The translations under genes and the position numbers were made by a program. 64,000 bases of DNA, from contig BSQZ01000001.1 of the NCBI GenBank assembly GCA_033239005.1, positions 8,708,000 to 8,771,999 of the forward strand, in the 5' to 3' direction. This stretch comes from Lamellibrachia satsuma. Taxonomy: Eukaryota > Annelida > Polychaeta > Sabellida > Siboglinidae. This document shows, piece after piece, positions 1-11,049 of the stretch. Numbering within the stretch: the first letter of the stretch is position 1; each line of letters begins with the position of its first letter. A model generated the notes under the pieces. That model was not told where the DNA came from. It searched no databases and saw nothing but the letters and a program-made list of their open reading frames with translations.

Positions 1-1395
1 TTGGAAGATATTATAATGTCACCGGAAAGGAATTGATCTAAAATGACACCTAAATAAGTGATGCTTGACTTTGATTCAGTGACATTTCCACTGCATATAA
101 CATTAAGTTTGTCACATTTGTACAATTTTCTCTTCGTACCAAACAAGATGGATTCAGTTTTACCTAAATGAAGAAACAATCTACTTTTCACTGACAGATT
201 CCAGCTTCGAACTTAAAGTTGCCTCCATACCTGCTATTTCCTTTTCCTGAGACAAGCAAGACTGAGTCATCAGCATACAACAAAAGCTTGCACATTACTG
301 CAGCTGACAGGTCATTTACATATAAAAGGAACAACAAAGGCCCAACTCTCAAGTTTGGAACCTTGTGGTACCCTGCAGGTGATACCTAAAGTTTGCTTCA
401 GACATTGTTCCATTAACATCGGTAACTTGCACTCTATCCACCTAAAGCCTTAAGTTTATTCAATAGTATGGTGTGGTTCACAGTATCAAAAGCTTTTGTA
501 AATCCACCAAAACCATGCCTGTGTAATTACCTTTATTACTGTCTTGTTTAATATAATCAGATAAATATCCGAATATGATGACCAAAAACCAGATTGTAAT
601 TTATATTGTGTTAAATAATTTAATTCTTTGAAAAAATTTTTTCTAACACTTTGAAAAATATATATTTAACACTGAAATAGGTCTATAGTTCCCAGCATCT
701 GTCTTACACTTCTTCTTATGCAGTGGTACAACTCTGCATGGCCATCTTCAAGTCACCTGGAATACTTCCAGTATTTATAGATAAATTTATAATGTGAGCG
801 AGAAGTTTTGAAATAACAGATGAACCATCTTTGACAAATCTGGCTGGGAGGTCATCTAAGCCTGTTGCCTTACTACCACTCACATCACTCAATATCCTAG
901 ACATTTTGATTATAATAAAAGTATGCAACATGTGCCTGACCAAACCGACCGGAACACGCTGGAAGCTTCTCAACGAATGATGAGGCAATAGACGTAAAAT
1001 GATCATTAAAATGTTCAGCTACTTTCAATTTATCAAAGCATACTTCATTATCGATACTCAGATCAATACTGTTATTTTTCTTGATGATGACCCAACTTCT
1101 TTCAAAATTTTCCTTAGTTTTTTTGGTTGTTTTTTATGTTCATTTACAACATTTACATAATATTGAGATTTGGCCTTTACTTTTTTATATTTGACCTGAT
1201 TTCTATACAAAATGAACAACTTTTAGTTAGATTGTTTTTTTTTACTTTCTAAATTTAATTAAATATTTATTCCTTTGATTGATGAAGTTAAGCATTTCAC
1301 TAGACATCCATGGTTGTGTTCTTTGTTTCAATCGAACCTCCTTGTATTGTGTCAACAGTGGATATTGACAAATGCTCATACCTATGAAAGATATC
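1..1395 (-). mobile_element. Non-LTR retrotransposon (LINE) fragment, reverse transcriptase region
   Basis: Read on the minus strand, this stretch carries the order expected of a LINE second ORF. Near 1310-1370 there is a linker of the type QPWMSSEMLNFINQR. Around 760-900 lies the start of the RT domain (KATGLDDLPARFVKDG). Near 330-360 there is a VPQGSKL-like motif followed by a VND-like motif. Near 250-280 lies the catalytic box read as YADDSVLLVS. The reading is broken by frameshifts and stops, so this is a dead copy, cut by the left window edge and ending at the 82-bp satellite on its other side. The clade (CR1/L2/Jockey-like) is inferred from motif style only. Confidence 0.8.
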
Positions 1396-1513
1396 ATTCA
1401 AATTAAGATGAGCCACTGAAGTAGAATGTAATACTAGTAGAATACGCCATACAATGAACAACAGGACTAAGGCACAAATTAAGATTCACCACTGAAGTAG
1501 AATGTAGTAGTAC
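1396..1513. repeat. Left remnant of the 82-bp satellite
   Basis: One and a half diverged units of the satellite that continues at 2840-4725. The words GTAGAATAC, CATACAA and AGCCACTGAAG-type blocks are shared. It was separated from the main array by insertion of the 1514-2839 element. Confidence 0.8.
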
Positions 1514-2422
1514 CAGGCCTGGGTTAATTTCAATTGTTAATTGTTAATTTAATTAACTCAGTAATTAATTAACTTTACCAGGAAGGCTAGATTAATTTAA
1601 TTTAGTTAATTAACTTCACCAAAAGGGGTTAATTTAATTTAATTTAATTGACAAATTTCCAATTAACTCTCAAGTGCTCATTTAACAGTTGGTATTACTG
1701 GATAGTTCACACCCATGTTGCCCAGGCATTTCCAAAAGGCCTGCAGTCACTATTCCAGTCATTAGCCTGACAGAGATCAGGTTAAGGCATATGTGAATAG
1801 GAGGGAGAACATCACAGAGCACTAATACTGTCTTTACCAACTGGAGTGGGCTGGTCATTCAGGCACCTGTGAATTGGAGGGAAGGCCTAGACAATGGAAT
1901 GTCCTCTGTTAGTGTGATAAGTTGATGACAAATGATGGTTTCTGCAAATATCTGTCTAAAGTAAACATGTTTGGCTGGCAACTGGCAGCCAAGTGGACCT
2001 ATGTATTAAATTATGTATCAATATTTTTTCCATACAGCTGCAAGTGTACATATAACATGCAGAGAAAAGTAAAATAGCTTCACTTTGGGATCTTTTTACA
2101 GCGCCAAGTGGAATCAAAAGAAAGCCAGTTCTAATGATACATAAAAAATATTAATAAATATTTAAATGCTAGTGTATAAAGGGAAACCTAAGGATTTAGC
2201 ATTAACATACTGCATAAATAACAACTTTGTGCATAGAAATTATGTGTATAGTAACCCGGTTTTGTTGATTTGGTGGTTTAATATAGGAGGAAACCCCACA
2301 CCAGCAAATCTTTAACCAACAAAGGTACAAAGCACATTTCTTTTTTAAGTCAACAGTAATGTTCAGATTTGTTTGATGACAATAATAATGTTCCTCAGAT
2401 GTACAGTGTAATAAGTAAAGTA

Positions 2423-2486
<64 letters not shown>

Positions 2487-2839
2487 CACTGTACTTTCAT
2501 GACAATAACGTTTACAAACCTACTTGTGATTTTAGAACTGTTATAAAATGTGTAAATAATAATTTGCATATTATTATTTCAATGATGACTTGTATCAAGT
2601 GCTTAAACTTACAAAAAACAGTGACATATGAATGTAAATCTGCATTTCTGCCAAAGCATAATTTAATTGTTAATTGAATTACAGTTAATTGTTAATTTAA
2701 TTGAAGAATTTGGGAGGGTCATTTAATTTAATTTAATTAACCTGAGAAATGTGTGAGGTTAATTTAATTTAATTTAATTGGAACATTTCTGAGTTGTAAT
2801 TTAATTAATTAACTTTTCAAGTTAATTGCCCCATGCATG
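1514..2839 (+). mobile_element. Non-autonomous hAT-like DNA transposon (family A)
   Basis: The element begins CAGGCCTGGGTTAATT and ends with a sequence whose reverse complement starts CATGCATGGGGCAATTAA, an imperfect terminal inverted repeat. It is flanked by an exact 8-bp direct repeat AGTAGTAC (1506-1513 and 2840-2847), the target-duplication length of hAT elements. Both subterminal regions are built of degenerate AATTAA-type words. The interior (about 1690-2650) is unique, includes a (TA)n tract at 2427-2482, and has no transposase ORF. A second copy lies inverted at 54052-55026. The TSD sits inside a tandem repeat, so it is supportive rather than absolute proof. Confidence 0.75.
2427..2482. 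repeat. (TA)n microsatellite
   Basis: Uninterrupted TA dinucleotides inside the hAT-like element. Confidence 0.97.
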
Positions 2840-4725
2840 AGTAGTACTAGTAGTACCCGGTAGTAGTAGTAGAATACTCCATACAACAAACATCAGGACT
2901 GAAGCACAAATTAAGATGAGCCACTGAAGTAGAATGTAGTAGTAGTAGTAGCAGTACTAGTAGAATACTCCATACAACAAACAACAGGACTGAGGCACAA
3001 ATTAAGATGAGCCACTGAAGTAGAATGTAGGAGTAGTACTAGTAGAATACTCCATACAAGAAACATCAGGACTGAGGCACAAATTAAGTTGAGCCACTGA
3101 AGTAGAATGTAGGAGTAGTACTAGTAGAATACTCCATACAACAAACAACAGGACTGAGGCACAAATTAAGATGAGCCACTGAAGTAGAATGTAGGAGTAG
3201 TACTAGTAGAATACTCCATACAACAAACATCAGGACTGAGGCACAAATTAAGATGAGCCACTGAAGTAGAATGTAGGAGTAGTACTAGTAGAATACTCCA
3301 TACAACAAACAACATGACTGAGGCACAAATTAAGAAGAGCCACTGAAGTAGAATGTAGCAGTAGTACTAGTAGAATACTCCATACAACAAACAACAGGAC
3401 TGAGGCACAACTTAAGATGAGTCACTGAAGTAGAATGTAGGAGTAGTACTAGTAGAATACTCCATACAACAAACAACATGACTGAGGCACAAATTAAGAA
3501 GAGCCACTGAAGTAGAATGTAGCAGTAGTACTAGTAGAATACTCCATACAACAAACAACAGGACTGAGGCACAACTTAAGATGAGTCACTGAAGTAGAAT
3601 GTAGGAGTAGTACTAGTAGAATACTCCATACAACAAACAACATGACTGAGGCACAAATTAAGAAGAGCCACTGAAGTAGAATGTAGCAGTAGTACTAGTA
3701 GAATACTCCATACAACAAACAACAGGACTGAGGCACAACTTAAGATGAGTCACTGAAGTAGAATGTAGGAGTAGTACTAGTAGAATACTCCATACAACAA
3801 ACAACATGACTGAGGCACAAATTAAGATGAGTCACTGAAGTAGAATGTAGGAGTAGTACTAGTAGAATACTCCATACAACAAACAACAGGACTGAGGCAC
3901 AAATTAAGATGAGTCACTGAAGTAGAATGTAGGAGTAGTACTAGTAGAATACTCCATACAACAAACAACAGGACTGAGGCACAAATTAAGATGAGTCACT
4001 GAAGTAGAATGTAGGAGTAGTACTAGTAGAATACTCCATACAACAAACAACATGACTGAGGCACAAATTAAGATGAGTCACTGAAGTAGAATGTAGGAGT
4101 AGTACTAGTAGAATACTCCATACAACAAACAACAGGACTGAGGCACAAATTAAGAAGAGCCACTGAAGTAGAATGTAGGAGTAGTACTAGTAGAATACTC
4201 CATACAACAAACAACATGACTGAGGCACAAATTAAGATGAGTCACTGAAGTAGAATGTAGCAGTAGTACTAGTAGAATACTCCATACAACAAACAACAGG
4301 ACTGAGGCACAAATTAAGAAGAGCCACTGAAGTAGAATGTAGGAGTAGTACTAGTAGAATACTCCATACAACAAACAACATGACTGAGGCACAAATTAAG
4401 ATGAGTCACTGAAGTAGAATGTAGGAGTAGTACTAGTAGAATACTCCATACAACAAACAACAGGACTGAGGCACAAATTAAGATGAGCCACTGAAGTAGA
4501 ATGTAGGAGTAGTACTAGTAGAATACTCCATACAACAAACAACAGGACTGAGGCACAAATTAAGATGAGCCACTGAAGTAGAATGTAGGAGTAGTACTAG
4601 TAGAATACTCCATACAACAAACAACAGGACTGAGGCACAAATTAAGATGAGCCACTGAAGTAGAATGTAGCAGTAGTACTAGTAGAATACTCCATACAAC
4701 AAACAACAGGACTGAGGCACAAATT
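2840..4725. repeat. 82-bp satellite array, about 22 units
   Basis: Tandem units of 82 bp, measured for example from the GTAGAATACTCC word at 3124 to the next at 3206. Units differ at a few diagnostic sites: ACAGGACTG versus ACATGACTG, AAATTAAG versus AACTTAAG, and GATGAGTC versus GAAGAGCC. Between about 3300 and 3780 two variants alternate, giving a 164-bp higher-order unit repeated three times. No long ORF and no spacer-type diversity are present. Confidence 0.97.
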
Positions 4726-5400
4726 CTTCAGAACCAAAATCATAAATGCCTGTGACTCATTGTCGAAGGACATGATACAGGCCACAACAGTCAACCAGCT
4801 CGAGTTCCGACTTACAAGAGAATGGAGAGATCATCCACACCTGTATAGTTGCCATTTCACAAACAAACAAAACCGGAACAACAATTGTAACAACGATTGT
4901 AACAACGATTGTAACAACAATTGTAACAACGATTGTAACAACAATTGTAACAACAAAAGTGCCAAATCAATAGTGAAAATGTGAAAAGAAAATGCCAACA
5001 GAAAAGCCAACCTTTGAATCGGTCTCATTACTCAAAACTGGGTAACTATTGACTGTGCTTATGGTATGTGCTTAAGGCACAAGAAGGCTTGAGCCTATGA
5101 TAAAAAATATTTAATTTGCTATATCATATATTTCAAAGAATGTACGATTTCTCAGATCAGATTTGTACATAAGCTGTTGGTGTCACATTGGGATAGTACT
5201 TCCAATAATTCAGTATGACTTCAAAGGCTCTTATGCATGGAATAATCGAAGCAAGCAAACAAACACTTCTCGATTCAGATTCATTGCTATTTGTGTATTC
5301 TTGCCATGTCAGTACTACAACCCAATTAGCTCGCTGCCATGCAACAAAACCTTCATCCAACTTCATGTCATATGGATATGTGGCAATTCTTCTGCACACT
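4726..5400. other. Non-coding stretch with a short 12-bp repeat
   Basis: Contains an (AACAACGATTGT)n-type 12-bp tandem repeat at about 4878-4957. I see no gene, RNA or transposon signature in the rest. The overlapping short ORFs here have no recognisable domains. Confidence 0.5.
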
Positions 5401-5404
5401 TCTA

Positions 5405-6080
5405 TGTACAGGTAGTCGTCTACCTTTCAATGTATAGGTAGTCATCTTTCCTTCAATGTATGTATAGGTAGCCATCTACAATTCAATGTATAGGTAGTCG
5501 TCTACAATTCAATGTAAAGGTAGTTGACTACAATTCAGTGTTCATCTACCTTCATTGTACAGGTAGTAGTCTACACTTCAATATACAGGTAGTCATATAT
5601 GGTTCAATATACAGGTAGTCATCTACTGTTCAATATACAGGTAGTCATCTACTGTTCAATGTATAGGTAGTCATCTACTGTTCAATGTGCAGGTAGTCAT
5701 CTGCTCAATATGCAGGTAGTAGTCTATTCTTCAATGTACAGGTAGTCATTTACTGTTCAGTATACAGATAGTCATCTACTCTTCAATGCACACGTAGTCC
5801 ATCTGCTCTTTAATGTATATGTAGTAGTCTACTCGTAAATGTCAACTACTCTTCAATGTTCAAGTATTAGTCTACTTTTCAATGTCCAGGTAGTCATCTC
5901 CACTTCAATGTAGTTATCTACCCTTCATTATACAGGTAGTCATCTACCCTTCATTGTACAGGTAGTCATCTACCCTTCATTGTACAGGTAGTCATCTACC
6001 CTTCATTGCACAGGTAGTCATCCAATGTTCAAGTTGTGTATTCTTCAATGTACAGGTAGTCATCTACATTCCAATGTACA
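5405..6080. repeat. Degenerate minisatellite, unit about 25-27 bp
   Basis: About 25 imperfect copies of a unit containing CAGGTAGTCATCTAC and TTCAATGTA. Divergence between units is high, pointing to an old array. Confidence 0.93.
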
Positions 6081-6359
6081 GTAGAGTGGTACATTTTTGT
6101 ATGGAAAAAACAATTTCTTCAAACAACCATGCCTAGGTAGGCTAAAAAGTTGAGGTTTGATGACAAAACGACTACGTTAAAATTTCACAGCAATATATTG
6201 AGAGGAAGTGACCACTCACTTGGCACAAAGTATATCATTATACATATATATCTGGTGAATACTTTCAATATCGATATAATAAAATGCAATATCTTGACTA
6301 CTGAATCAATTTTAATGAGACATGGTTTACTCCCTGAAAATGTAGCCCTACCAAATGGT

Positions 6360-6400
6360 TAGGGTTTGGGTTTGTTATAGGGTTAGGGTTAGGGAATCCT
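6360..6400 (+). repeat. Short interstitial telomere-like tract
   Basis: Four to five TTAGGG-like hexamers with variants (TTTGGG, TTATAGGG). It matches the common animal telomere repeat but is too short and too internal to be a chromosome end. Confidence 0.7.
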
Positions 6401-6524
6401 AACTGGTTCATTGAGCTAAATGTACCAGTGAATAAACCTTGTCTGATGAGTACACCACAGTGAAACATTTACAAAAATCGGTGAAGTAGTTTTCTATATA
6501 TAGATATTGAAATTTTAGGGTTAA

Positions 6525-6528
<4 letters not shown>

Positions 6529-6596
<68 letters not shown>

Positions 6597-6623
6597 GTAA
6601 ATGTGTATATGTGTATACATATA

Positions 6624-6667
<44 letters not shown>

Positions 6668-6729
6668 CATACATACATACATACATACATACATACATAC
6701 ATACATACATACATACATACATACATACA

Positions 6730-6765
<36 letters not shown>

Positions 6766-6770
6766 TGTAT
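6529..6770. repeat. Compound microsatellite (TA)n - (ATAC)n
   Basis: A (TA)n tract to about 6590, a mixed TATG/TA segment, another (TA)n to about 6661, then a long (ACAT)n tetranucleotide run to about 6757. All long ORFs here (tandem Tyr/Ile/Val/Cys/Met codons) are low-complexity artefacts. Confidence 0.97.
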
Positions 6771-7387
6771 AATGGTATACTTTGTGTTGTGTGAGCGGTC
6801 ACGTTCTCTCAGTTGCTGTGATTGCTGTGAAATTATAACAAAGTTGTTTTCTCATCAAACCTCACGTTAGCCCACAGGCATGGTTGTTTCAAGAATTTAG
6901 TTTTTTCTGACCACTAATGTATAGATAGTTTGTCTATTCTTCAATGCATAAAGCAACAAATGCTTCAGTAATTTCAGCGATTTTTAACCGTTTGGCTCCC
7001 AGTGATTACTGATCATTTATCTGGTTGCTATGACAACTTTGATGTAGTCAATGACGCATGAACTCCCGACTCCGCAATCATAGTAACTAAGTTCATAACC
7101 ACTGGCATTGAACTACATATAATTTTTTATTTTACTGTGAAACATGCACAATTGTACAAGTGTCCTCTTTGTGGCAGCTAATGACACTAGAGATAAAGGT
7201 GTTAAGTAGAGCATAATGATACATCCACAATGTTTTATCAGTTATGTCAACTGGTGCTGCTGTATTATGTAAATGTGTTCTATCTGCTCATCGTGTCTTT
7301 ATTTAATGTTTATACCACAAACATGATTTGGCACATGCTGATATGTGTTGTAGTAACACGATTTAACAATTTAGAATTCCACCAAAA
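6771..7387. other. Anonymous non-coding stretch
   Basis: No gene, RNA or repeat that I can identify. Only short chance ORFs. Confidence 0.4.
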
Positions 7388-7795
7388 CTACAAGTTCCAT
7401 GTGGCAAGTGGATAAGGAAGGCAACTGGCTTATCAAGAGTCCAACGCTTTTTCATATGTATGATGTATAGCCCGCCCGTATCAGATATCTGTCAATTATG
7501 TTTTTAAACATATCCACAAAGCTAGCAATAACACAATCGTTTGACAGTTTATTCCATAAATTTTTCACCCTGTGTGAAAACGAGTACTTTCTCATGTCCA
7601 ACCTACACTGTTCCTTAACTAATGCTGCTTTGTGTCCTCTGGTTCTACTGCCTTCTTTAAGTTTGAAGAATATATTCCTATCAATAATCATTCAATATTA
7701 AAATATTCTATTTGGTCTCCCCTTAGGTTTCTGGTGTCTAGTGTTGTCAAACCACATTCTATTAAGCGACTACCCAGTAGAAGCTTTCATAACTA
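7388..7795 (-). mobile_element. LINE 3' end (C-terminal part of ORF2)
   Basis: On the minus strand, 7795 to 7452 encodes RLIECGLTTLDTRNLRGDQ, then, after a short gap, RTRGHKAALVKEQCRLDMRKY and SHRVKNLWNKL. This is the usual C-terminal signature of CR1/Jockey-like ORF2 proteins. The tail at 7388-7445 is similar to 47210-47266, which suggests the same family. It is 5' truncated, as is typical of LINE copies. Confidence 0.75.
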
Positions 7796-7799
7796 AGGT

Positions 7800-8000
7800 C
7801 TTGTAGTTACAATAACAACTAGCATGAATGACATTTATTTCAACACAATGATCAATCAAAGTAAATGTTATCAACCCAGCCCAGTGCAGTAAGTGCTGTG
7901 TGAATTTGATATAGACAGCTGCAATGATTGTTTTCTTTGTCTGGCAAGTTGTTGTTATTGTTGGTTGAACCAGTGAATAGCAAGCTAATGGTGTAGCTTT
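7800..8000. other. Anonymous non-coding stretch
   Basis: No recognisable feature. Confidence 0.35.
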
Positions 8001-8235
8001 ATGACTAGAGACAAGGTAGGAACATGCTTTATGACCAGCGACAAGGTAAGAACATGCTTTATGACAAGAGACAAGGTAGGAACATGCTTTATGACAAGAG
8101 ACAAGGTAGGACCATGCTTTATAACCATAGACAAGGTAGGAACATGTTTTATAACCATAGACAAGGCAGGTACATGCTTTTAATCAGATAAAAGTTAGGA
8201 ACATGCTTTATGACAAGAGACAAGGTAGGAAGATA
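8001..8235. repeat. 30-bp minisatellite, about 8 units
   Basis: Unit of the type ATGCTTTATGACAAGAGACA followed by AGGTAGGAAC. The unit is a multiple of three, so it reads as a 10-residue repeat (MTRDKVGTCF). I consider that reading coincidental. Confidence 0.92.
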
Positions 8236-8980
8236 TGAGGGAACAGATCTACAGAATCACAAACTAATAATATATATTATATTTATGAGAATCTATAGAG
8301 ATGATATCTACTGGTGATTCATCCTCTACCCATGCAGTGATTTCTCCTAAAAATCATACAGTTTTTGACATACTAGCCAAAGATTTGGTGATGCTTATAT
8401 ATTTCTTTTCTATATTATACTACTTGATCATGTACATTCAAATATGTATTTTGTCTTCAGGCGTTGGCTCATGGCATTGCTTGACATCGCTGCTGCGTTG
8501 GAATTATGATGACGGCTTTGTGATTACAGTAGACATCTCCCACATATCCTGGTAATAGTGAGGTCATTACTTATTAACCTTGATATGTGACAGTTGCTTT
8601 CTGCTTTCTTTATTTATGTGAATTGACATGCAACGTCAAACAATCTAATGCAATCTGTTAGTGTCATGCAGAAAAAGTAATATTAATGGTGATGATCTTT
8701 AACTAATAGTAACCTAGGTCTTCCCTATATAGAACTAAAACGTGATGTTGGACATTAGAGTGTTTAATATGCCATTGAAAAAAGATTTTACTGGTTACGA
8801 ATATTTTTTTGGATGCAGTGGGAACATCCTGCAAACTTCATATCACCTTCATTCCTAAATGTTGAAATGAAATACAAGCATCACATCTGTACTGGTAAGT
8901 GACTTTATATTATTAATTAGTTAGTTAATTAATTAGTTGCTTAAATACATAATTTATTGGATCAAATAAAAGAACTTCTG
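8236..8980. other. Anonymous stretch with two exon-like segments
   Basis: Two short open segments sit between good splice consensus sites: about 8461-8550 (TTCAG before, GGTAAT after) and about 8819-8910 (GCAG before, GGTAAGT after). Their phases do not join without a stop, so no gene model is proposed. Confidence 0.2.
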
Positions 8981-8982
8981 TT

Positions 8983-9387
8983 GTGTTCTGTTATAACTTT
9001 TTCAGCAATCTGCCTATTTTAAAGTTCCCATGTATGTGCACGTGTGTTGCCACATTGCGTGATGTTACATACAGCCTACCTAGGCATCTCATAATCTTTG
9101 AAGTAACGTTTTGGTTTGTTTTTATGACAAAAACTTTTTACGAATGCCGAAATCGCATAAAATTTTGCCATAAATACATGATATGTTTTAATAAAACCAA
9201 TTTATGCTATATTATTAATGTAAATGACCAAGGATGTGATGAGGTATTATTATGCCATTATTATTTTTCATGTTTCACATTAAATCATGAAAAAATTGCA
9301 GAAAAAGAAATTGCACACGTACTTAATAAACCAGCAAGAAAAAATCTACTTAATGAACCTAAATATAAGTCATTATATCCCTGGTAA
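8983..9387 (+). CDS. Unrecognised 134-codon ORF
   Basis: An open frame of 134 codons in AT-rich DNA. The C-terminal half is lysine- and cysteine-rich with plausible composition (for example NEPKYKSLYPW at the end). The N-terminal half looks like translated intergenic DNA. I recognise no family. It lies about 1 kb upstream of the first recognised PCSK7 exon, on the same strand. It could be a remnant exon or chance; I lean to chance. Confidence 0.15.
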   Translation: MFCYNFFSNLPILKFPCMCTCVATLRDVTYSLPRHLIIFEVTFWFVFMTKTFYECRNRIKFCHKYMICFNKTNLCYIINVNDQGCDEVLLCHYYFSCFTLNHEKIAEKEIAHVLNKPARKNLLNEPKYKSLYPW

Positions 9388-9764
9388 TTAATTTTACATT
9401 ATTTATGTTGCATATGTCAATGTTCCAATGACTTTGTGCCTGTACAATATATCATTTTATAATAGATTTGTACATATTCATGTCTAACATTCAAGAAGAT
9501 GGTATATATTATTGTAAACTGCTAACTGTACAGTGATTGTTTTAGCAGCTATATAGCAATAACAGTTTGTTTAGCATCACTACAATGAATATATAAGCAA
9601 TTCTGAACAGTTGTGGTTTAGTTTGACTAAAGACAGCAATGATAAAGACATTATAAAATGTATTGCGTTAGCACTATATTTAGAACTGGAAGTCACAGTT
9701 TGGGTGTCGGCCTAAATGCGTCATGGCTACCAGTAATGATGATTGATGTTTGGAAAGAAGGCGT

Positions 9765-10272
9765 TGGTTGCAATATAGACGACAATCAAAAGCATCAGAT
9801 TCAATTACAAAACTCAAATACAGTTACCATGTACAATTACAACACTCAGTCAGTTACAATTACTATAACATGGCTTAAAAAAAATCAAGTACAATATTAC
9901 ATAAAGAGCCAATTGCAATAGTCCATAGGTTGAGTATAACTACATTGTTATAATGGAAGCTTACAGGTATCATTACTGCTAATTTTTGTACATGTTTTAG
10001 TTGAGGCCATGCATTAAATTACAATGGTCAGTTATATTGGTCAGTTACAATTACACAGCCTCATGAAAACTCAATTACAATTTCAATATGATTATAATTC
10101 CACTTAATGTAATTAATTACAAATTATGCAATTATAATTACATGTAATTTAAATAATTACACATTGTGCAATTATAGTTACACTGTAATTATAATAAATT
10201 ACATAATTTGCAGTTACAATTGTAACTACACTGATTGTAGTTGATTAAAAATTACAGTTGTACCCAACCCTG
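9765..10272 (-). mobile_element. hAT-like miniature element, TTACAATTACA family
   Basis: The right end, read in reverse, starts CAGGGTTGGGTACAACTG, a typical hAT-type terminus (CAGGGTTGGG). The subterminal region consists of many degenerate TTACAATTACA words. The left boundary is uncertain. The right end lies 140 bp upstream of the first recognised PCSK7 exon. Confidence 0.6.
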
Positions 10273-10431
10273 TTAAGCATGATATAGTCAAGCTAAAAAG
10301 CTTGACATAGTCAATCTTTATCTACAGTATTTATGTTTGCTTAGAAAATTACTAATATTTTATCACATATTTAGATGACATATTTAGAAAGAAACGTTTG
10401 TCTCCTTTCAGCCTGTCCAAGTCTCGGGTGG

Positions 10432-11049
10432 ATGTTGGATGCTGGTCTTGTCACCCTGTTCGTCCTTGCTGAACTTGCCCCCTGCACCAAAGGTCGCAGC
10501 CTTAGTGTGAGAGATGGGGTGTCGAAGCAGAAAGAGCGAGACTTCTTCAGTGGCAGTCACCACCTTGACACACTCATGTGGGCGGTGCAACTTGACGCTC
10601 AATCTCTCACTTCACAGCAACTCATGGCAGTGGCCAGTCAGGTTGCCATGGAAACTGGTCTTGTAAATATGGGTCAACTAGGCATATTAAAGGGGCTCTA
10701 TCTGTTTGTACATGATTTGCACAACGTCAGTTATAAATTTCATGGTCTCGAAAGATGGGAACATAAGAGTCGTCCTTCTGCAAAAATATTAGCACCTTCT
10801 GAAATGGAGACCATGAAGAGGTCTAATCGAAAACATCGAGTTGAAGCAACATCAAACCTCAGTAACACCCAGCGCCATGGAGGCAGCGAACGACTTACTG
10901 TTGAAGCATGGGAAACTGTGAGAGACAGGGTTCACCAAAAGTTAAACATGCATCGGCATGTGAAATGGCATCTACAGGAGATGGTCCGACCCCGGCACAT
11001 AAGATCACTGGACTTCGAAGACCCATCCTTCCCACAACAGTGGCATCTG
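10432..11049 (+). CDS. PCSK7: PCSK7 exon 1: signal peptide and prodomain
   Basis: Encodes residues 1-206. [17 protein letters not shown] is the signal peptide. The prodomain core has [20 protein letters not shown] and YLFVHD motifs. A basic, poorly conserved linker follows, then VKWHLQEM and the RHIR cleavage site before SLDFEDP and PQQWHL. The exon probably begins at 10412, after the acceptor CTCCTTTCAG, so 10412-10431 would be 5' UTR. The donor is CTG|GTGAGT at 11049. Confidence 0.93.

Noticed and set aside
2840..4725. CRISPR-like appearance of regular repeats
   Set aside because: There are no unique spacers; the full 82-bp unit is repeated, and the context is an animal genome.
6360..6400. 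Chromosome end suggested by TTAGGG repeats
   Set aside because: Only a few degenerate units in the middle of other repeats; interstitial.
8461..8910. Two exon-like segments with good splice consensus (8461-8550, 8819-8910)
   Set aside because: Phases do not match (phase 2 out, phase 0 in); joining them gives an early stop, and no family is recognised.
10375..10431. Upstream ATG at 10375 as PCSK7 start
   Set aside because: A CTCCTTTCAG acceptor lies between it and the signal peptide, so 10375-10411 is probably intron; the ATG at 10432 directly precedes the signal sequence.
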